This document shows positions 8,741 through 16,842 of a DNA stretch of 64,000 bases, piece after piece. Source of the stretch: Dictyobacter formicarum. GTDB lineage: Bacteria; Chloroflexota; Ktedonobacteria; Ktedonobacterales; Ktedonobacteraceae. Under the pieces are notes generated by a model. That model had not been told where the DNA came from and did not search any database. It saw only the letters and a program-made list of their open reading frames with translations. The DNA lies in the NCBI RefSeq assembly GCF_016587435.1, contig NZ_BNJJ01000005.1, positions 310,001 to 374,000 of the forward strand, written 5' to 3'. The translations under genes and the position numbers were made by a program. How positions within the stretch are numbered: position 1 is the first letter of the stretch; each line of letters begins with the position of its first letter.

Positions 8741-8807
8741 ATGTACGTGTACTATATTTTGCGCGGGACCGCAAACAAGCAGGCAGTTGAATTTGAAGGC
8801 GATATAG
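8523..8807 (+). CDS. Doubtful small open frame, unknown
   Basis: A 94-codon frame with a possible ribosome site (GGGCGGAAC) before its ATG. The composition is low in hydrophobic residues and resembles no family I know, and its last 67 bases overlap the better-supported small gene at 8741 in another frame. It may simply be leader sequence. It is listed so that the gap is not read as empty. Confidence 0.2.
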   Translation: MVITDNNSTTSHIDEKSKKGDNDADLTVARDHDMMIQIGSILVGEYANELHPQTISRDKTISASNDERREGQLCTCTIFCAGPQTSRQLNLKAI

Positions 8808-9013
8808 ATGACGAGCAATTTCCCAATGTAGATCGTACCGAGGGTCCAGATGTGGTTAACGCGGTAGTTCAAAAGCTGGCTGCTGAGGGCACACATGGTG
8901 AATGGACCGAGTGCGATTTGACCAATGAATACTATGATCGCGACGATACCTATGTATTTTTCAATAAAAAATGGATACGCCGCTCAGATATTCCATTGAC
9001 CAATACTCGCTGA
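8741..9013 (+). CDS. Small acidic protein, unknown
   Basis: A 90-residue acidic protein starting MYVYYILRGTANKQ and rich in Asp, Glu and Tyr, with an NEYYDRDDTYVFFNKKW segment near the C-terminus. A clear ribosome site (AGAGGGA) lies six bases before the ATG. There is no membrane segment or known motif. It lies 59 bases upstream of the asparagine-synthetase-like gene on the same strand, so the two may be co-transcribed. I do not recognise a family. Confidence 0.6.
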   Translation: MYVYYILRGTANKQAVEFEGDIDDEQFPNVDRTEGPDVVNAVVQKLAAEGTHGEWTECDLTNEYYDRDDTYVFFNKKWIRRSDIPLTNTR

Positions 9014-9072
9014 GGATATTTCGGCCTCGGAAAACATAGTGAAACAAGCGCACAACAAGAAAGGCTATCGCT

Positions 9073-10662
9073 ATGGCCGTACTCGCAGGCTGGTTAACTG
9101 GCGAACAGGTGCCGCAGGAGATAATTGAGCAGACGCTAACGGCGATGGGCGAAGTACTGGCACATCACGGTGGTACGCCAGCCCGCTCTATCTATCCTGG
9201 CGCGGGCTTGATCGCCTTTGCTGATACAGCCTACGCGCAACAGCAATCAAAGGAGCCCCCGGTGCTGGATTGGGTGCCCGACCGGCGTACTCTTGTCTAT
9301 CGGCGTCCACTCTCAGGTGTTCACCCACTTTTTTATATTGAAAACTGGCCGGCCGAGGGCAATTTACTCTTCGCCAGCGAGATAAAAGCCCTCTTTGCAG
9401 TGGGAGTTCCCAGGCGTTTGCACGTGGCGGCTCTGGATGCGCTCTGGCACTATGGCTCGATTCCAGCTCCATGGACCGCTCTTAAAGATATCCACGTGGT
9501 GCCTGCCGGTTCCATTCTGCGCTGGCAGCACGCCAAAACTGTTGTCAATGCGGCCGGAGATTTCTCGCTTGAGGCGGCCCGTTCTTCTACTGACGCCCTG
9601 GAACAACTGGATGCCTTGCTCAATCAGATCAGTCACGACCATTTACCCCCACACGAACAGGTAGTGGCTCTGCTCAGCGGGAGTCGCGCTTCATCGCTGG
9701 CTGCGGCCTTGAGCGCTCGGCAAAAAGGCCAGGGCTTTGCCAGTGCTGTTCTGAGCACCAGCGAAACTTTGACGACGAAAGGATGGAAAGAGGTACAAGC
9801 TGTTGCTGATACGTATGATCTACCATTGCTGGCAATTACCGCGGTAGATCAACCCACCTACTGGCAGGCTGCAGTACTGGGCCTGGAAGCACCTTGCTGC
9901 GATAGTCGTCCCCTGGCCATCCACCAATTGTTGCATACGATTATGGCTGAAACAGGTGCCCGCGTCGCCATCAGTGGACTGGGAGCACAAACCCTGCTGG
10001 GATTGAGCGCCAGCCAGCTCGCAATCGGTTCGGCTGACAATCTGCTGGCCAGCTATCGCCAGCGACAAAATCCACACCAGGCGCTGGCTGTAGAGCAGTT
10101 ATGGTCTCCATCCACCAGACAGTTGCTGCAGACCACTGAAGGCTGGGAAGATACGCTGCATGCTCGTAAGTTACAACGGCGGGCACAGCAATATCCAGAT
10201 AGCCGTCAGGGTCTCTATTATTTAGACCTGCACCTGCGGCTGGCAAATGAGCTGGTTTACCCCTTTTATCAACTTGCCATCCAGGAACGCATGGCGATCC
10301 GCTCACCCTATCTTAATGCTCATATCATCACATCCCTGATCTCTATCTCGCCCCTGCTCAGCGACGATCCCGAGACCCCAAACGCGCTGGATAGCCTGCT
10401 CCAACGCTATATGCCTGGCTTATCCAGCACGCCTAACGTGCTGCCCCTGACCATCCCGACTACATCTATTGCTCACGACAATGAGCTGTTCGAGCTTACG
10501 CTTGCTCCAGCAGCCATCCAGCGGCGAGGCATCTTTGATCTGGAGGCAGTGCAAGATCTACAGCGGCGTGCCGCCAAAGACCCAGCCGTCATCCGGGCGC
10601 TAATCTTTGTCTTCACTACCCAGCTGTTCTGCCACCTCTTTGGCATCGAAGAACAGGCATAA
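9073..10662 (+). CDS. Asparagine-synthetase-like pseudoenzyme
   Basis: A 529-residue protein with the two-domain layout of glutamine-dependent asparagine synthetase (AsnB). The N-terminal Ntn domain is recognisable from PLFYIEN...LLFASEIKALFA and VVPAGSILRW, and the C-terminal half aligns with the ATP-pyrophosphatase domain. The catalytic residues are gone. The family start MCGIAG is MAVLAG, so the nucleophile Cys2 is Ala. The pyrophosphate loop SGGxDSS is SGSRASS at 202-208, and SGxGADE is SGLGAQT at 301-307. It is therefore unlikely to make asparagine and may bind, scaffold or regulate. The frame is long and intact, which suggests a retained function rather than decay. Confidence 0.8.
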   Translation: MAVLAGWLTGEQVPQEIIEQTLTAMGEVLAHHGGTPARSIYPGAGLIAFADTAYAQQQSKEPPVLDWVPDRRTLVYRRPLSGVHPLFYIENWPAEGNLLFASEIKALFAVGVPRRLHVAALDALWHYGSIPAPWTALKDIHVVPAGSILRWQHAKTVVNAAGDFSLEAARSSTDALEQLDALLNQISHDHLPPHEQVVALLSGSRASSLAAALSARQKGQGFASAVLSTSETLTTKGWKEVQAVADTYDLPLLAITAVDQPTYWQAAVLGLEAPCCDSRPLAIHQLLHTIMAETGARVAISGLGAQTLLGLSASQLAIGSADNLLASYRQRQNPHQALAVEQLWSPSTRQLLQTTEGWEDTLHARKLQRRAQQYPDSRQGLYYLDLHLRLANELVYPFYQLAIQERMAIRSPYLNAHIITSLISISPLLSDDPETPNALDSLLQRYMPGLSSTPNVLPLTIPTTSIAHDNELFELTLAPAAIQRRGIFDLEAVQDLQRRAAKDPAVIRALIFVFTTQLFCHLFGIEEQA

Positions 10663-10723
10663 AAAGTAATCATTCTGCCAAAGCTCAGGCGCTCCAGCAC
10701 CTGTTCGCAAAGGCGCGAAATGA

Positions 10724-12142
10724 TTAGTGATCTACTCCTTCGATCTCGGATGCAGCCTGGGCATCGCCATGATCAGCCGCCCAGCGCAGGGCTTCACCGG
10801 CCAGGTAAAGCGACCCCGTTGCGCAGATCAAGTCCGCAGTATCAGCCAGGTCTGTGGCCAGGTCCAGCGCCTGCTCACAGGTCTCGGCCAGGCGAACAGA
10901 CACGCCGGGGGCATATTGCTGCAATAAGGCCTGCAATTCCTCGGGTCGCATGGCACGCGGATTATTCGCATGGGTCAGGATGATTGTATCTACATCTGTC
11001 AGCTCTTGTAGCATGTGCGAGATGTCTTTATCTTTATTCACGCCCAGCACGATTAGCAGGCGATGTGGATCAAAGGTGGTGCGCAGGGCACGCAGCAACT
11101 TGTGCATAGAATCGGCATTATGTGCTCCATCTACCACGATGGTTGGCTCACGTCCCACAATCTGTATGCGCGCGGGCCAGTGAACGGCAGCCAGTCCTGT
11201 ACGCAGAGCTTGCTCATCCCATTCGATTCCTTGCTTACGCAACTCTTCGAGGGTCGCGACTGCCACTGTAGCATTTTCTACCTGATATGCCCCAAGCAAC
11301 GGCGTCGTCAGGTTGGTATAACTACCGGTGGGTGTCTGTATTGAGAAGCGTTGCCCATCTTCGCGCTGCTCATGGATTTGATAGCGATAATCAAGCGGCG
11401 GAACCTGGCCAGCCACTACCTCAGCCTGGGCTGGATCTTCTCCCGTGGCTCCAATTCGTACGATACGCGCATTACGCTGGCGGGCGATGGCTGTAATCGC
11501 CACCAGCGCTTCGGGAGACTGCGCGGAAGTAACAACCAGTCCATTGGGTTTGATGATGCCTGCTTTCTCAGTGGCAATTTTGGTCAGAGTGTCACCCAGG
11601 ACACTCATATGATCATAGCTGATAGAGGTAATTACCGAGACTAGAGGTTGCGTCACATTGGTGGCGTCCAGGCGTCCTCCCAAGCCAACTTCAACCACGG
11701 CATGCTGGACATGCTGACGCGCAAAATATAATAAGGCCAGGGCTGTGCCAATCTCATAGGTAATAAAAGGGCCATACTGCTGGCTGGCTTGCACCTTCTC
11801 AACCGCGGCCTGGATCTCGGGTACCAGATCTGCCAGTTCTTGCTCACCAATTAAATGGCCGTTGGTCTGCGAGCGCTCACGAAAGGTATGCAGGTCCGGC
11901 TGCGTATAGAGGCCGGTACGCAGGCCCGCTTCGCGCAAGACACGCTCAATGTAAGCCGCCGTTGATCCTTTTCCCTTTGTGCCTGCAATCAGTGTATTAC
12001 TATATTGCAAATGGGGATTACCCAGCTGCTTTAATAGTTCAACCTCGCGCAAAATATTTTCATTGCGATCTCTAGTATATTTGCCGCTACGCTCATAATC
12101 AGTAAAACTATAAATATATTCTAGTGCTTCTTTATAATTCAC
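10724..12142 (-). CDS. folC: Folylpolyglutamate synthase / dihydrofolate synthase
   Basis: A 472-residue Mur-ligase-fold enzyme that joins glutamate to dihydropteroate and/or tetrahydrofolate. The ATP-binding loop GTKGKGS lies at 54-60, and the family stretches VEVGLGGRLDATN, SYDHMSVLGDT, EKAGIIK and VDGAHN are all present. The start is GTG at 12142, preceded by GGAG with a seven-base gap. It begins 14 bases after the end of folP on the same strand, giving a folP-folC operon for two consecutive steps of folate synthesis. Whether it is mono- or bifunctional is not visible, though bacteria with one folC usually use it for both. Confidence 0.95.
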   Translation of the reverse strand: MNYKEALEYIYSFTDYERSGKYTRDRNENILREVELLKQLGNPHLQYSNTLIAGTKGKGSTAAYIERVLREAGLRTGLYTQPDLHTFRERSQTNGHLIGEQELADLVPEIQAAVEKVQASQQYGPFITYEIGTALALLYFARQHVQHAVVEVGLGGRLDATNVTQPLVSVITSISYDHMSVLGDTLTKIATEKAGIIKPNGLVVTSAQSPEALVAITAIARQRNARIVRIGATGEDPAQAEVVAGQVPPLDYRYQIHEQREDGQRFSIQTPTGSYTNLTTPLLGAYQVENATVAVATLEELRKQGIEWDEQALRTGLAAVHWPARIQIVGREPTIVVDGAHNADSMHKLLRALRTTFDPHRLLIVLGVNKDKDISHMLQELTDVDTIILTHANNPRAMRPEELQALLQQYAPGVSVRLAETCEQALDLATDLADTADLICATGSLYLAGEALRWAADHGDAQAASEIEGVDH

Positions 12143-12156
12143 TATAATGCTCCGTT

Positions 12157-13035
12157 CTATGCATCCGGTTGCTGAAATGTGCCGCGCACAATAGCATCGC
12201 TCATTTTCACGACCCGCATCATCTCGCGCACGTCATGCACACGCACGATATCGGCTCCTTGCGCAATGCCCAGCGCCACCGTTGCTGCGGTTCCTTCCAG
12301 GCGTTCTTCAGGAGGCAAATCACCTAACACCTTTCCAATCGTGGATTTCCGCGATGTCCCCAGCAATAGCGGTCGGCCTAATAGGCGTAACTCACCTAGG
12401 CGTCGCAATAAGGTCAGATTTTCCAGGGCGGTGGTGCCAAAACCAATGCCGGGATCGATGATGATATGCTCCCAGGGAATACCAGCTGCTAAGGCCCGAT
12501 CGATGGCGGCGGACAAAAAGCGCGTTACGTCGCTGACAATCTCGTGCTTTTGATAGCCACGCATATTGGCCATGAGCACCACGGGAACGCCGTAAGAGCG
12601 GGCAACCTCTGCCATGGAAGGATCGTGCTTGAGTCCCCAGATGTCATTGATCAGGTTGGCGCCCGCCTCCAGGGCCCTGGATGCCACTTCAGCTTTGTAG
12701 GTGTCGATCGAAATAATAACTTGCGCGGGCAGGTGCGCTCGCAGCGCCTGAATCACCGGTACCACGCGCTCGATTTCCTGCTCTATGGTCACGGTGGCAG
12801 CATTGGGGCGTGTCGACTCCCCACCGACATCTATAAATAGGGCACCTTCCGCTACAAAGTGTTCGGCCTGAGCGGTGGCGCGCTCGATCCAATCATCGCT
12901 CGTTCGCAAGCCATCACCGGAAAAAGAGTCCGGAGTCGCGTTGATAATACCCATCACATAGGTCTGCTGGCCCCATGTAATACTATGGTCGGCCCATTGT
13001 GTTGGAGGAAAAGTAACAGCCGTTGATAAAGACAT
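12157..13035 (-). CDS. folP: Dihydropteroate synthase
   Basis: A 292-residue TIM-barrel enzyme that condenses p-aminobenzoate with hydroxymethyl-dihydropterin diphosphate; it is the sulfonamide target. The signatures are complete: VMGIINATPDSFSGDG, DVGGESTRPNA, SIDTYKAEVA, NDIWG, DPGIGFGTT and GTSRKSTIG. The frame opens at 13047, but AAGGATGG lies eight bases before the second ATG at 13035, which I prefer. It is the first gene of the folP-folC pair. No folB, folK or pab gene is in the window. Confidence 0.95.
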   Translation of the reverse strand: MSLSTAVTFPPTQWADHSITWGQQTYVMGIINATPDSFSGDGLRTSDDWIERATAQAEHFVAEGALFIDVGGESTRPNAATVTIEQEIERVVPVIQALRAHLPAQVIISIDTYKAEVASRALEAGANLINDIWGLKHDPSMAEVARSYGVPVVLMANMRGYQKHEIVSDVTRFLSAAIDRALAAGIPWEHIIIDPGIGFGTTALENLTLLRRLGELRLLGRPLLLGTSRKSTIGKVLGDLPPEERLEGTAATVALGIAQGADIVRVHDVREMMRVVKMSDAIVRGTFQQPDA

Positions 13036-13348
13036 CTGTGAAACCATCCTTTTATTGCGCCAAGAGAACTTTTATCATCATACTCTGTCATATAATTCAA
13101 AGGCAAGACTCTCTCAACGCTTGCCTGTATACGATACATAAAGATATGAGGGAGCTACTGGTGACCAACCAACAACATCCATAGGTCTTTCAGGTCGGTT
13201 GACAACGAGTTAGCTATCTGATTCGTTATATCACACAGATCACTCGATGCTATACTTACCTATAAGCGCACATTTAAGCATCTTATTGTACAGATATCGA
13301 TCACGACCAACACGTGATCGCACAATAGCGACATGGAAGAAGAAAATC
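13036..13348. other. Divergent intergenic region folP / zinc-finger gene
   Basis: About 310 bases between divergent genes. TTGACA occurs at 13199-13204 but lacks a well-spaced -10 box, so I do not call a promoter. No other structure is seen. Confidence 0.5.
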
Positions 13349-13843
13349 ATGCCAAAAAGCAGTGAGGCCAAACAGTATCAGCGCAGTGTGAGCGCCGCTC
13401 GCCGTTGTCATGAATGTAGTGAAGAGGCGCTCGGACGTTGTCCTGATTGCCATATGTGCTTCTGCCAGGAGCATTTTCCGAAACAGCAGCATTCTCCCTG
13501 TGCTGAAAAGCAAATGAAGTTGTCACAAACACAGGTCTGCTATGTCTGTGGCACACAGGTTTATCCTGATCAGTGGTCCCTATCTAAAACCACCCACTAC
13601 GTGGACCAATCCACCTGTCGCGGCTGTGGTCGCTACATTTGTGACGACCTGCATACCCAGAGCAAAGATGAGGATGTTATTATCTCACGCGAGGGGCTAC
13701 GCGGACATCGCTATCAATATATTAATCGTTACTGCGATATGTGCTCACCGCTCAGTCGCGTTGGAGGCATCAGAGGAATAGCCCGTGGAGTGGTGGTCGT
13801 TGGCACTATAGCTGCCGCGGTGTTCTTCTATTTGCATCCGTAA
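13349..13843 (+). CDS. Cysteine-rich zinc-binding protein with C-terminal membrane anchor
   Basis: A 164-residue protein with many CxxC pairs: CHEC and CPDC followed by CFCQEHF (a B-box/AN1-like start), then CYVC, CRGCGRYIC and CDMC. These fit two to three small zinc ribbons. A hydrophobic C-terminal segment (GVVVVGTIAAAVFFYL) looks like a tail anchor, so the zinc domains would face the cytoplasm. The frame opens at 13247, but the Met at 13349 follows a GGAAGAAG ribosome site. I cannot name a family. It precedes a polyprenyl synthase on the same strand by about 90 bases. Confidence 0.6.
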   Translation: MPKSSEAKQYQRSVSAARRCHECSEEALGRCPDCHMCFCQEHFPKQQHSPCAEKQMKLSQTQVCYVCGTQVYPDQWSLSKTTHYVDQSTCRGCGRYICDDLHTQSKDEDVIISREGLRGHRYQYINRYCDMCSPLSRVGGIRGIARGVVVVGTIAAAVFFYLHP

Positions 13844-13931
13844 ATACAATTCTCATTGCAGATTTTGAGGAGAGAAAGGGGACGAGGGCGCATAGCGGAT
13901 ACGCGCTATACCATCTCGTATCATCATATTC

Positions 13932-15050
13932 ATGGTCTTATCGACAACTCTACAATCTATGTTGCTCCGGCATCAGCATTCGATTGACACCGCATTGCGG
14001 ACAACGCTGGACAAGGTCGCCTCGGGGTCCAGGGTAGCGGCTCTGGACACCTACTATGGGCAAATGCGCTATCATCTGGGCTGGGTGGATACCCGGCTGC
14101 ACCCCACCAGAAGCAATCCAGGCAAGCTCTTGCGGCCAACCCTGCTCTTACTGGCTTATGAAGCTGCTGGAGCCTGGGGATTGACAGATGGTGCGGACGT
14201 AACCGACAATAGCTATTTGCGACGTGCGCTGGCTGCCGCGGTCTCAGTTGAGCTAACCCATAATTTTACGCTCATTCACGATGATATCGAAGATGGCGAT
14301 ACTGAGCGCCGCCATCGTCCCACAATGTGGACGATCTGGGGAGTTCCTCAGGCTATCAATACCGGCGATGGCATGTTTGGACTGGCACGCTTTACCCTGT
14401 GGGGCGTGCTGGAAAACGGCGTGGAAGGTGATATCGCGGCCCGCCTGGGAGCCGTGCTGGATCGCACAATCTTGGAGGTTGCAGAAGGACAATACCTGGA
14501 TATTAGCTTTGAGCGGCGCCAGGATATTTCGGCCTCTATGTATATCGATATGATCAGCCGCAAGACCGCGGCCTTGATGCGCTGTTCAGCTGAAATGGGG
14601 GCGATGCTCGGGACACGCGATGCGGGCACAATCCAACGCCTGGCCAGCTTTGGTCAGGCCATTGGCGTAGCGTTCCAGGTGCGCGACGATCTATTGGGTG
14701 TCTGGGCTTCGGCAGCAGAGCTGGGAAAAACGCGGGCCGGCGATGTCTATCGTCGCAAGAAGAGCTTGCCAATTCTGCATGCCCTGGAACAGGCTAATCC
14801 ACAGGACCTTCAGACGCTGCAGGATATTTATCAACAAGAGTCACCGGTCAGCGATGAGCAGGTGGAACAAGTGCTGGCAATTTTCGAGCGCACGCAGACT
14901 CGGGCCTATTGCCAGGCTTTCTTGCAACAGCAATGCGACGCCGCCTATGAGGCCTTAAACGCTGTCCCCCACATCAATAGCGTGGTCACTACACGCGCGC
15001 TTGGAGATATGCGCGCCATGGTGCAATTTATCGAAGCCGCTACGCATTAA
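13932..15050 (+). CDS. Polyprenyl diphosphate synthase
   Basis: A 372-residue trans-isoprenyl diphosphate synthase. The first Asp-rich motif is HDDIEDGD with the usual downstream RRHRPTMW. The second is the DDLLGVW form seen in actinobacterial-type IdsA enzymes, followed by GKTRAGDVYRRKKSLP. These enzymes condense IPP onto allylic diphosphates to make geranyl-geranyl or longer chains for quinones, carotenoids or membrane lipids. Chain length cannot be read from the sequence. GKLLRPTLLLL supplies the IPP-binding Lys/Arg. The start at 13932 lacks a strong ribosome site; 13959 is the alternative. Confidence 0.88.
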   Translation: MVLSTTLQSMLLRHQHSIDTALRTTLDKVASGSRVAALDTYYGQMRYHLGWVDTRLHPTRSNPGKLLRPTLLLLAYEAAGAWGLTDGADVTDNSYLRRALAAAVSVELTHNFTLIHDDIEDGDTERRHRPTMWTIWGVPQAINTGDGMFGLARFTLWGVLENGVEGDIAARLGAVLDRTILEVAEGQYLDISFERRQDISASMYIDMISRKTAALMRCSAEMGAMLGTRDAGTIQRLASFGQAIGVAFQVRDDLLGVWASAAELGKTRAGDVYRRKKSLPILHALEQANPQDLQTLQDIYQQESPVSDEQVEQVLAIFERTQTRAYCQAFLQQQCDAAYEALNAVPHINSVVTTRALGDMRAMVQFIEAATH

Positions 15051-15114
15051 ACTTCTTGGAATTGTGGTGATGTCGTGTATTTTGAGGCCCTTACAATAGC
15101 TATTCACCAGAATT

Positions 15115-16629
15115 TCACACGACATCCCACAATATAACCTGGTTGCCAGTTGCTGTGGCCAGTTGCTTGCTGGTAGGCGCCCAGGTAATACTATGAACAG
15201 TGTTCGTCAGTTTCTTCTGGAAGATCTGCTTCATCCCCTGGTTGACCTGGAACAAAGTGAGTGTACCATCATGGGTGCCGACCGCCAGAAAACGTGCATC
15301 AGGAGACCAGGAAATAGATCGGATGGGGAATTCAGATAGGTGCAGGCGCTGCGGAACGTCCCGGCATATTTGCCCGTTATTGCCGCATATCAGGGCATGC
15401 CAGATGCGCACAATACCATCATCTCCACCAACAGCCAATTGGACTCCATCAGGCGCAAAGGCCAGTGCGCGCATCGGCTTTGGAACATCGAAGTAATAGC
15501 CATGGATATCCTGGCCCAGCGTTGCATTCCAGACACGTACAACGCCCCCTTGCGAGGCTGTGGCTATCGTTTTGCCGTCAGCGCTCCACGAGACGGCCTC
15601 AATGGCAGCAGTGTGGCCCAGATAGGTCAGAAGCGCATTGTACTGATTGCCATCCCAGACGACTGCTCGCTTATCGTCACCCACCGAAACTACGCGCATC
15701 CCATTCTGGGTCGCCCACGCCAGCCCATTAACTATCTGCGCATGTCGATGGGTTGAACGAGCCAGGCGATTACCGTTAGCGGCATCCCAGAAAGCTACCT
15801 GTGTGTTGGCACCGGTCACCAGGCGTGTGCTATCTGGCGACCAGGCCAGAGCTTTGACTGCGGCGGGATGCTGAATATCACGCTGCACATTGCCCTGCAT
15901 ATCCCAGATAAAAACATGGGTGTCATCCGAACAACTGGCTAACAGGTTCTCCGTTGGTGCCCAGCTAACAGTGCGGACAATTTGCTGATGTCTGGTAAAG
16001 GTCAGGCGTGCTTTCAGGGTTGTGTTATGAACGGCGGGGGTTTTGGATATGGATGGTGTATGCGGTATAACGTGAGCGGCTGTGTTCTTTTGGGCAAGCC
16101 CTATATTTAACCAGCCGCGATATGCCGCATAGCCAACCCCGATGCCACCCACTCCGCATAGAGTTCCAAAGGCAGCTAGAAATACACGCCTGGATACCTT
16201 GCCAGGTTTCTTGCTATCTGTCTCTGGTCCAGCATCTGGCTGTTTGCGCCCAAGAGGAGGCAATAGAGTATCGTCGGCCAGAGTCTCAGATGTATGCAGT
16301 GCGGGGTCAGGCAGCGGTTTCGACTCCAGTTGAGATGAAATTGGAGCAATAGGCACAGGCATACCTTCAGTGATCGAAGAATCTAGCATCAAACGCATGC
16401 CAGGAAGAATACCAGAAGCGGTCAAGGTTTTCTCTGGTGCAAGAATACGACCACTGGAGGCATGACGCAAAGTATAGACAAGAGGCTTCCCAAACAGGTC
16501 ATACAACGGTAATTGTAAAGTTACTACCAATTTAGGAAGCAGCATAGCAACTGGAACATCCATTGCTACTATTACAGGACGTGCTGCGCCAAAAGTACCT
16601 TCCTCTATGAGAATCTCAGATTTCTGCAT
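15115..16629 (-). CDS. Ubiquitin-like (YukD/EsaB type) domain fused to WD40 repeats
   Basis: A 504-residue protein in three parts. Residues about 1-85 form a beta-grasp-like domain resembling the YukD/EsaB ubiquitin-like proteins linked to type VII secretion (KLVVTLQLPLYDLFGKPLVY ... GILPGMRLML). Then comes a linker and one membrane helix starting SRRVFLAAFGTLCG, a twin-arginine-like start placed internally. Residues about 205-504 hold around seven WD40 repeats (SWAPTENLLASCSDD, AWSPDSTRLVTGA, SWSADGKTIATAS, AFAPDGVQLAVGG, SWSPDARFLAVGT). The repeats would face outside if the N-terminus is cytoplasmic. It probably acts as a binding scaffold; no type VII secretion gene is in the window. Confidence 0.72.
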   Translation of the reverse strand: MQKSEILIEEGTFGAARPVIVAMDVPVAMLLPKLVVTLQLPLYDLFGKPLVYTLRHASSGRILAPEKTLTASGILPGMRLMLDSSITEGMPVPIAPISSQLESKPLPDPALHTSETLADDTLLPPLGRKQPDAGPETDSKKPGKVSRRVFLAAFGTLCGVGGIGVGYAAYRGWLNIGLAQKNTAAHVIPHTPSISKTPAVHNTTLKARLTFTRHQQIVRTVSWAPTENLLASCSDDTHVFIWDMQGNVQRDIQHPAAVKALAWSPDSTRLVTGANTQVAFWDAANGNRLARSTHRHAQIVNGLAWATQNGMRVVSVGDDKRAVVWDGNQYNALLTYLGHTAAIEAVSWSADGKTIATASQGGVVRVWNATLGQDIHGYYFDVPKPMRALAFAPDGVQLAVGGDDGIVRIWHALICGNNGQICRDVPQRLHLSEFPIRSISWSPDARFLAVGTHDGTLTLFQVNQGMKQIFQKKLTNTVHSITWAPTSKQLATATGNQVILWDVV

Positions 16630-16842
16630 CTATATACCCCAATCCATCTTTCGCTGTCTATAGTGTATCATGGAATCTTTGCCTTTTTCACCCCTGTAAG
16701 CAAAAAAGGCTAGTGAGAATTCAAGCAAACATAAGACCTCTCAATCATGGGAAAGATGAAGCAAACGCGCATAAATAATGAACAGCTTCTGTGGTATGAT
16801 AGAGATACACATTTTCGAATGTATTTAATCAGGAGAGATGGC

